This document shows positions 1-6,553 of a DNA stretch of 6,553 nt, one piece after another. Numbering within the stretch: position 1 is the first letter of the stretch; each line of letters starts with the position of its first letter. Source of the DNA: an uncultured Flavihumibacter sp. (GTDB lineage: Bacteria > Bacteroidota > Bacteroidia > Chitinophagales > Chitinophagaceae); contig CAMLPA010000189.1 in NCBI GenBank assembly GCA_946481605.1, positions 1 to 6,553 on the forward strand, written 5' to 3'. Made by a program: the position numbers and the translations under genes. The notes below the pieces were generated by a model. The model worked only from the letters and a program-made list of their open reading frames with translations. It had not been told where the DNA came from and ran no database searches.

Positions 1-83
1 GCGGCGGGATCCTGCACATAATCCTGGTACAAACCTTCTATGTAAGACGGGTGCGAATGCGTGATATAAGAAAAATCCTTCAT
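1..83 (-). CDS. sucA: 2-oxoglutarate dehydrogenase E1 component, N-terminal fragment (runs off left edge)
   Basis: Only the first 27 codons are present, reading leftward from an ATG whose complement is at 81-83. The peptide begins MKDFSYITHSHPSYIEGLYQ and continues with DYVQDPAA. The pattern of an N-terminal Phe-Ser, then Tyr-Ile-Glu-x-Leu-Tyr, an aromatic/acidic stretch and Asp-Pro matches the short N-terminal segment of SucA/OdhA proteins, where it is thought to contact the E2 subunit. The full enzyme is a cytoplasmic thiamine diphosphate-dependent decarboxylase of the TCA cycle, usually about 900 residues, working with SucB and Lpd. None of the catalytic domains is in the window, so the call rests on this signature alone. 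It is divergent from rpsT, with 201 bases between the two starts. The only promoter-like match upstream on this strand is the imperfect GATATTTG at 136-143. Confidence 0.75.
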   Translation of the reverse strand, partial: MKDFSYITHSHPSYIEGLYQDYVQDPA

Positions 84-233
84 TGAATCATTATTTGGCC
101 GATAGTTATTGAATGATGTCTATAGAGCAATTTGGCAAATATCGTTGAAAATATGGTACGGTTAACAGGAGAATTCAATGGTTTTAAGGGAAATTTGTAT
201 TCTCGGAAGATTCTGAAAAAAGTCTGACAAAAT

Positions 234-263
234 TTGTTTGTTCTTATAAAAAGCCTACCTTTG
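234..263 (+). promoter_or_regulatory. Bacteroidota-type promoter of rpsT
   Basis: A TTG at 234-236 is followed by 19 bases and then TACCTTTG at 256-263. This is an exact match to the Bacteroidota primary sigma factor consensus (TTG near -33, TAnnTTTG near -7). Transcription would begin around 268-270, giving a leader of roughly 15 bases before the ATG at 285. The leader is A-rich and has no Shine-Dalgarno motif, which is normal for this phylum. Confidence 0.75.
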
Positions 264-284
264 CCGTCCGAAATCGAAAAAATT

Positions 285-539
285 ATGGCAAATCATAAGG
301 CAACCAAGAAAGATGTGCGTCAGGCCGAAAAACGCAGAGATAGAAACCGTTACTACGGAAAAACAACCCGTAACGCTATCCGTGACCTGAAAGCGCTGGA
401 AGATAAAGCTGCCGCAGGTGAGAAACTGCCCTCTGTGATCTCTATGATCGACAAGCTGGCAAAACGTGGCGTTATTCACAAGAATAAAGCTTCCAACCTG
501 AAGAGCAAGCTGGTGAAAAGAACCACTGCCCTGGCATAA
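285..539 (+). CDS. rpsT: 30S ribosomal protein S20
   Basis: An 84-residue, very basic protein starting [20 protein letters not shown], the recognisable S20 opening, followed by the [15 protein letters not shown] stretch. The C-terminal half keeps the family's [15 protein letters not shown] helix-turn segment. S20 binds 16S rRNA in the body of the 30S subunit as a three-helix bundle and helps early assembly. The length fits the usual 83-90 residues. The frame stays open upstream to a TTG at 234, but that codon is the -33 element of the promoter and the extension has no family resemblance, so ATG 285 is the start. The gene appears to be a single transcription unit, with its own promoter upstream and a strong terminator 30 bases after the stop. 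Autoregulation by S20 is known in E. coli, but nothing in this short leader shows it. Confidence 0.97.
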   Translation: MANHKATKKDVRQAEKRRDRNRYYGKTTRNAIRDLKALEDKAAAGEKLPSVISMIDKLAKRGVIHKNKASNLKSKLVKRTTALA

Positions 540-569
540 GGTAAACAGCAAAACAAACTTTCTATATAG

Positions 570-600
570 AAGGCGTCCTTTGGGCGCCTTTTTTTATTTT
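570..600 (+). terminator. Intrinsic terminator downstream of rpsT
   Basis: A 9-bp stem (570-578 paired with 582-590, AAGGCGTCC with GGGCGCCTT, one G-U pair) with a 3-base loop runs directly into a T-rich tract (589-600). This is a textbook rho-independent terminator. It should separate rpsT from the peptidase gene that starts at 620. Confidence 0.92.
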
Positions 601-619
601 AGTGCATCAAACCGTTTTT

Positions 620-2353
620 ATGCGCCCCTTTTCCCTGCTCGCTCTGTGTTTCCTGCTTTTATTGAATGCCTTAAACGCCCAGGTGCCCCCAACAAGGTTC
701 CAACTGAGCAACGGGAAAGAAACGGGGACTTATAAGGAAGTAATACAATGGTGGGAACGGGCCGCCAAAGCTTCTCCCAGGCTGCAATTGAAGAAAATGG
801 GCATGACGGATGCGGGTGAACCCCTGCACCTCGCCATCTTTTCACCGGATAAGGACTTTGATTTCGCTTCCGCAGAAAAAAAGAACCGTGTAAAAATTCT
901 AGTCAACAACGGTATTCATCCCGGCGAACCCGATGGGATTGACGCCAGTATGCTCCTGGCCCAGAAACTCATCTCCGGGAAAATTCAACTTCCTTCCAAC
1001 GTGGTGATCGCTTTCATTCCCGTATACAATATCGGCGGATTGCTGAATCGCAGCCCCTGGTACCGCGTTGACCAGAATGGCCCCGACAGCTTCGGCTTCC
1101 GCGGCAACGCCCAGAACCTGGACCTGAACCGCGATTTCATTAAGTCCGATTCAAAAAATGCTACCGCCTTCGCCGAAATATTCCACCTCGTGGACCCGGA
1201 TATCTTTATCGACAACCATGTGAGCAATGGCGCAGATTACCAGCATGTGATGACCCTGATCTCCACTCAGCACAACAAATTGGGCGGTGCCATGGGCGAT
1301 TTTCTCCAGCAACAGATGGAACCCGGCATCTATGCGATGATGCGCGAAAAAGGTTTCGACCTCGTCCCCTACGTGAACTTTTTCGGTGAAACGCCCGAGA
1401 AAGGATGGGCGGAATTCCACGACGGACCGAGGTATTCCACCGGCTACGCGGCGCTGTTTCAGTGCTTCAGCTTTATGCCTGAAACGCACATGCTGAAACC
1501 ATATCCGCAAAGAGTGGAGGCAACCGAGGCGTTGATGGACTGTTTTATAGCCTACGCTTCCGGCCATGCTTCCGCCATTAAAAGCCTGAAAAAGCAGGCA
1601 AGGGCGCAACTACTGGAAACCGCGCAACTCCCTGTTTCCTGGAAACTGAACCGAACCCAACAAGCGCAGATCACTTTTAAAGGGTATGGATCGGGCTATA
1701 AACCTAGTGGTATCTCAGGACTGCCAAGACTGTTCTACGACAGGGCCAGGCCCTTCACGCTCCAGGTGCCCTTCTATAATTATTATGAAACCGATAAGGC
1801 TGTAACTGTCCCAAACGCCTATATCCTTCCCCAGGGCTGGTGGGCCGTGGCTGAACTGCTTAAAAAGAACGGGGTTCCGATGCGCCCCATCCTCAATGAT
1901 ACCCTCGTTGAAGTGGAAATGTACAGGATCGCCGACTACCAATCGCCGAACCGCCCCTTCGAGAAGCATTATCTCCATTCAAAAGTTTCAGTGACCAAAA
2001 CCGTTGTTACAAAGCGCTTCAGGAAAGGCGACTGGCTGATTCCCACACAAAATGCCAAACGGCGGTTTATCGTGGAAGTGCTGGAACCCGAAGCGCCGGA
2101 TTCTTACTTCGCGTGGAATTTCTTTGATGCAATACTGGGACAGAAAGAAGGCTATTCCTCCTATGTTTTTGAAGATACGGCTGAAGAATGGCTGCGCAAT
2201 AATCCTGCGGCCAAGGCACAACTGGACGAAAAGAGAAGGAGTGATACCGCTTTCGCGAAGAATGGCGCGGCACAACTGGAATTTGTATATAAATTGTCGC
2301 CCTATTATGAACCGGATCACCTTCAATACCCTGTGTACCGGGTGTTGAAATGA
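620..2353 (+). CDS. Secreted M14-family zinc carboxypeptidase-like protein
   Basis: A 577-residue protein. Residues 1-20 form a signal peptide (Arg, then a Leu-rich core, predicted cut LNA|Q), so it acts in the periplasm or outside. The M14 metallopeptidase signature is complete: zinc ligands His100 and Glu103 in HPGEP and His200 in DNH, Arg161 and the DLNRDF motif (Asn170-Arg171) for binding the substrate carboxylate, and Glu288 in PETHMLKPY as the likely general base. Active M14 enzymes hydrolyse C-terminal residues from peptides, or in some branches gamma-D-glutamyl bonds in peptidoglycan; the substrate here is unknown. After the catalytic domain (roughly 35-320) come about 250 further residues, including GDWLIPTQ and LEPEAPDSYFAWNFFD. 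This extension is familiar to me from Bacteroidota M14 proteins but has no assigned role. ATG 620 was preferred to the in-frame GTG at 602 because it begins the signal peptide and gives room after the terminator. I see no TAnnTTTG match upstream, so its promoter is unresolved. Confidence 0.88.
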   Translation: MRPFSLLALCFLLLLNALNAQVPPTRFQLSNGKETGTYKEVIQWWERAAKASPRLQLKKMGMTDAGEPLHLAIFSPDKDFDFASAEKKNRVKILVNNGIHPGEPDGIDASMLLAQKLISGKIQLPSNVVIAFIPVYNIGGLLNRSPWYRVDQNGPDSFGFRGNAQNLDLNRDFIKSDSKNATAFAEIFHLVDPDIFIDNHVSNGADYQHVMTLISTQHNKLGGAMGDFLQQQMEPGIYAMMREKGFDLVPYVNFFGETPEKGWAEFHDGPRYSTGYAALFQCFSFMPETHMLKPYPQRVEATEALMDCFIAYASGHASAIKSLKKQARAQLLETAQLPVSWKLNRTQQAQITFKGYGSGYKPSGISGLPRLFYDRARPFTLQVPFYNYYETDKAVTVPNAYILPQGWWAVAELLKKNGVPMRPILNDTLVEVEMYRIADYQSPNRPFEKHYLHSKVSVTKTVVTKRFRKGDWLIPTQNAKRRFIVEVLEPEAPDSYFAWNFFDAILGQKEGYSSYVFEDTAEEWLRNNPAAKAQLDEKRRSDTAFAKNGAAQLEFVYKLSPYYEPDHLQYPVYRVLK

Positions 2354-2419
2354 TTTTCACAGTACGGTAACAATATTATTGTCCTGTTTTCCTCAAATTG
2401 CCGGAAACCTTTTCAGCCG

Positions 2420-3295
2420 ATGAAAGCATTGTTACCCCTATTTTTGGTGCTCCTTCAATTCAATACTTACGCGCAAAAGAAAGATACGCTCAGGGTGTAT
2501 TTTGATTCGTCTCTCCGACGTGTGCCGCAACACATGGCGCAGATCGCTGGACAGGCTTTCAAACATGGCGATGTATGGTTTGCGAATCTTTTCTATCCCA
2601 ACGGGAAAATCCTTTGTGAGATGGGCTTCGGGGATAAAAAACTCACCATAAGGCAGGGGCCGTACACTTTATACGATACATCAGGCAAGCCTATTGAAAA
2701 AGGCAACTATTCCAATGGGATGCTGGATGGCGCTGTTTCTACCTGGTTCAGCTCCGCCAAACCTTCGACTTATGTGGAATACCAGATGGGGGTGAGAACC
2801 GGGGCCAGCAGAAAGTGGTATGAGAATGGTAATCCCGAACATACTGGGTCGTACATGATGAATCTTCCCGCAGGAGAATGGGTATGGTATTTTCCTAACG
2901 GCAAACCCAGTACGAAAGAAACTTATAACCGGGGTAAACTGGTGAACCTGGAATGTTTCGATTCTTCCGGAAAAGCGCTGGGAATGTTGTGTAGTGTTCG
3001 AAAGGAAGCTTTCCTGCTGGGAGATATTCCTGATTTCAGAAACTATGTAATTGAATACCTGCAGTGGCCGAAAGAGGCTTTCGATAAAGGGATAAATGGT
3101 CTCGTGAAAGTATCCTTTGAAGTAAGTGAACACGGCAAACTTCGGAAGTTCAGTATCACGGAGTCCACGCATGAAATGTTCTCTGTGGAAGTGCAGAAAG
3201 TTTTTGAGGGCATGCCGGATTGGTCACCAGCGATCTCGCATAACCGCGCCATTCCTTCCGTATGGGAGATGTCCATTCCTTTCTACCACCGCTAA
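2420..3295 (+). CDS. Exported YwqK/MORN-like repeat protein with TonB C-terminal domain
   Basis: A 291-residue protein with an N-terminal signal peptide (residues 1-18, cut near TYA|Q). Residues about 52-176 hold roughly four degenerate repeats of the YwqK/MORN-like type, built around YxNGK followed by a Gly-x-Tyr strand and a G-x-W/Y-x-x-W/Y turn, for example FYPNGKI, YDTSGKPIEKGNY, WYENGNPEHTGSY and YFPNGKPSTKETY. Residues about 213-289 match the TonB C-terminal domain, with the pattern WPKEAFDKGINGLVKVSFEV, then a Gly at the turn and a closing DWSPA segment. Classical TonB links the inner-membrane proton-motive force to outer-membrane receptors through an N-terminal membrane helix and a proline-rich spacer. 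Neither is visible here, so energy transduction is doubtful and a soluble periplasmic interaction role is more likely (inference). It lies 66 bases after the peptidase gene on the same strand, with no terminator or good promoter match between, so co-transcription is plausible. Confidence 0.82.
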   Translation: MKALLPLFLVLLQFNTYAQKKDTLRVYFDSSLRRVPQHMAQIAGQAFKHGDVWFANLFYPNGKILCEMGFGDKKLTIRQGPYTLYDTSGKPIEKGNYSNGMLDGAVSTWFSSAKPSTYVEYQMGVRTGASRKWYENGNPEHTGSYMMNLPAGEWVWYFPNGKPSTKETYNRGKLVNLECFDSSGKALGMLCSVRKEAFLLGDIPDFRNYVIEYLQWPKEAFDKGINGLVKVSFEVSEHGKLRKFSITESTHEMFSVEVQKVFEGMPDWSPAISHNRAIPSVWEMSIPFYHR

Positions 3296-3298
3296 TTA

Positions 3299-4510
3299 TC
3301 AGGCGGCTTCGGCAATCACTTTTTCCTGCGAACGGTACATGGCCCTTGCCACAAATATGCTGCAGCAAACCAGGATGATGCTGAGGTAGCCCACCCAGTT
3401 GTAATGCGCAATCTTACCCGAAGGTTCCTTGATCACGATAGCGCCTGCGATCAGCGAGGCCATTCCGGTGAACAATTGCTGGATAGAGGAATTAAAACTC
3501 ATGAAACTTCCGCGTTGCGAAGGTTCCACCACATTGCTGATCATGGCCTGGGCAGGAATACTTCTTCCCGTAGACAGTACAAACCAGATGCCGGTAACGA
3601 TGAGTACATAATAGAAAGGAATGGGGGGCATGTGGGTGATCAGGAAAACCGGCACCAATGAGAAAAGTACAAACATGACGAACACCCTTTGTTTGCCATA
3701 TTTATCAGACAGTTTCCCCACCAGTGGAGAGCTGAAGAAGGTGAGGATACCGCCAACTGTATAAATCCACATTGTCTGATCTTTGTGGAATCCGACATTA
3801 AATTCCATAAATGGATTCAGGAACGGGATGATGAGAAAATGTCCGAGCATGAGCAGTCCTCCCAAAGAAAGCGCCAGTAGCTGCGACCTGTTGCGCATGA
3901 TTTGTCCGATCACTTCGGTGGCTTTGGGTCGGTCTTGTCCGGAAAGGTGTCCACTTACGGAAGGCAGGAATTTGATGAGCAATGGGATCAGCACAAGTCC
4001 GATGCCGCCTACCAACAGGAATGGCGCGTGCCAACTGAGGCGTGTGGCGAGGAAAAGTCCGAGGGGAACACCTACGATAGAAGCCAGTGAAAACGCCGAC
4101 ATCAGGGTGCCCATGGCCATACCCCTTCTCTCATACGAAAATGTATCGGCCACAATAGAGAGCACCTGCGCACCGATCAGTCCGCCGAAAATGCCCGCGA
4201 AAATGCGTGCGCACAATAAAGTGGTATAAGTTGGCGCGATCCCGCAGATGAGTGTACCGAGCACAAAACCGATGTATGCGAATATCAATACTTTTTTACG
4301 GTCGTAATTGTCCACGAAAAAAGCCGCGGTAAAACCCGAAATGCCTGCGCTGAGTGTGTAAGATGCTACAATGAAACTGAACTGCTGCGCTGAAATATGG
4401 AAATAAGGCATGAGGTAGTTGCCGAGTGGCATCATGATCATGAAGTCGAGTATATGCGTAAAATTCACCGCTGCCAATAGCAACAGGAGTATCCGTTCTT
4501 TCTTGCCCAT
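3299..4510 (-). CDS. MFS transporter, drug:H+ antiporter-like (DHA1 type)
   Basis: A 403-residue, strongly hydrophobic inner-membrane protein with about 12 predicted helices in two halves, the usual MFS size. The loop between helices 2 and 3 carries a motif A variant (DNYDRKK, residues 67-73), and the matching loop between helices 8 and 9 carries GKLSDKYGKQR (265-275). Asp22 sits in helix 1, and a Gly/Pro-rich VPLGLFLATRLSWHAPF stretch lies around helix 5 (148-164), resembling the antiporter motif C region. This suggests proton-coupled export of a small molecule, in the general area of AraJ/PbuE-like DHA1 carriers; the substrate cannot be read from the sequence. ATG 4508-4510 (MGKKERILLLL) was chosen because it places a short basic segment before helix 1, while the longer open frame to 4549 overlaps the promoter element at 4526-4533. 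It stands alone, convergent with the TonB_C gene (3 bases between stops) and divergent from the GH2 gene. Confidence 0.88.
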   Translation of the reverse strand: MGKKERILLLLLAAVNFTHILDFMIMMPLGNYLMPYFHISAQQFSFIVASYTLSAGISGFTAAFFVDNYDRKKVLIFAYIGFVLGTLICGIAPTYTTLLCARIFAGIFGGLIGAQVLSIVADTFSYERRGMAMGTLMSAFSLASIVGVPLGLFLATRLSWHAPFLLVGGIGLVLIPLLIKFLPSVSGHLSGQDRPKATEVIGQIMRNRSQLLALSLGGLLMLGHFLIIPFLNPFMEFNVGFHKDQTMWIYTVGGILTFFSSPLVGKLSDKYGKQRVFVMFVLFSLVPVFLITHMPPIPFYYVLIVTGIWFVLSTGRSIPAQAMISNVVEPSQRGSFMSFNSSIQQLFTGMASLIAGAIVIKEPSGKIAHYNWVGYLSIILVCCSIFVARAMYRSQEKVIAEAA

Positions 4511-4525
4511 AAAATTTATATGGCG

Positions 4526-4533
4526 CAAAGGTA
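4526..4533 (-). promoter_or_regulatory. Probable -7 promoter element of the MFS transporter gene
   Basis: Read on the minus strand this is TACCTTTG, an exact match to the Bacteroidota -7 consensus and identical to the element ahead of rpsT. It ends 15 bases before the ATG, so the transcript leader would be only about 10 bases. No TTG lies at the preferred distance upstream (the nearest is only 13 bases away), which lowers confidence. Confidence 0.5.
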
Positions 4534-4697
4534 GGAAGGTTGGGAGCAAGAATTTGTTAATTCTCCTCCTGCCAGTGGCGTTGCAACAGGGAGCGCCGGT
4601 TGGTCGCTAATTTCAAACGCACTGTTAATACAGCCGTTAAAAGCCAATAGAAGTGATAGTTTAGCCAATTATTGACGCTGGTGTTGTCTTTTTATGA

Positions 4698-6553
<1,856 letters not shown>

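Noticed and set aside
136..143. GATATTTG on the minus strand as a sucA promoter element
   Set aside because: The first base departs from TAnnTTTG and no TTG lies at the right distance upstream, so it is too weak to annotate.
178..216. A 12-codon reading frame (ATG at 178) preceded by AGGAG at 167-171, between sucA and rpsT
   Set aside because: It lies upstream of the rpsT promoter, has no promoter of its own that I can see, and Shine-Dalgarno sites are poorly used in this phylum; the match is probably chance.
560..571. Perfect palindrome TTCTATATAGAA after rpsT
   Set aside because: It is AT-rich and overlaps the foot of the terminator stem, so it needs no separate explanation.
1151..1609. 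152-residue open frame on the minus strand inside the M14 gene
   Set aside because: It lies opposite a gene with a complete family signature, and its translation resembles no protein I know; it is a shadow frame.
3289..3306. CCGC/GCGG inverted repeat across the convergent stops as a bidirectional terminator
   Set aside because: Only four base pairs around a loop of about ten bases, with no T-tract on either strand.
3783..4229. 148-residue open frame on the plus strand inside the transporter gene
   Set aside because: It is antisense to conserved MFS helices and low in recognisable features; it is a shadow frame.

Overview
The window looks like an ordinary chromosomal stretch from a Bacteroidota bacterium, probably close to the Chitinophagaceae; the family is inferred and no search was possible. 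Three things point there. There are exact matches to the Bacteroidota housekeeping promoter element TAnnTTTG ahead of two genes. Shine-Dalgarno sites are absent ahead of the real starts. The gene families are also typical: a secreted M14 peptidase with a long C-terminal extension, a TonB_C protein with YwqK/MORN-like repeats, and a secreted LacZ-like GH2 enzyme.

Layout, left to right. The left edge carries the first 27 codons of a minus-strand gene recognisable as the 2-oxoglutarate dehydrogenase E1 subunit (sucA). It diverges from rpsT (ribosomal protein S20), which has a good promoter and is followed by a strong intrinsic terminator. Next come two plus-strand genes for exported proteins: a zinc carboxypeptidase-like M14 protein (620-2353) and, 66 bases later, a repeat protein with a TonB C-terminal domain (2420-3295). 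A minus-strand 12-helix MFS transporter (3299-4510) converges on the latter with only 3 bases between the stop codons. A 220-base divergent intergenic region, holding a promoter for the transporter and two overlapping palindromes, separates it from a plus-strand secreted beta-galactosidase-type GH2 protein. That gene starts at 4731 and runs off the right edge. It carries an N-terminal ricin-type beta-trefoil domain with three QxW motifs.

The genes do not form one obvious pathway. The peptidase, the TonB_C protein and the GH2 enzyme are all predicted to leave the cytoplasm, consistent with a polymer-degrading lifestyle. No SusC/SusD pair, regulator or mobile element is visible. No RNA gene, CRISPR array or insertion sequence was found, and I see no clear new biological system. 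The points most worth checking are the ricin-GH2 architecture, the repeat/TonB_C protein without a visible membrane anchor, and the palindromes just upstream of the GH2 gene.
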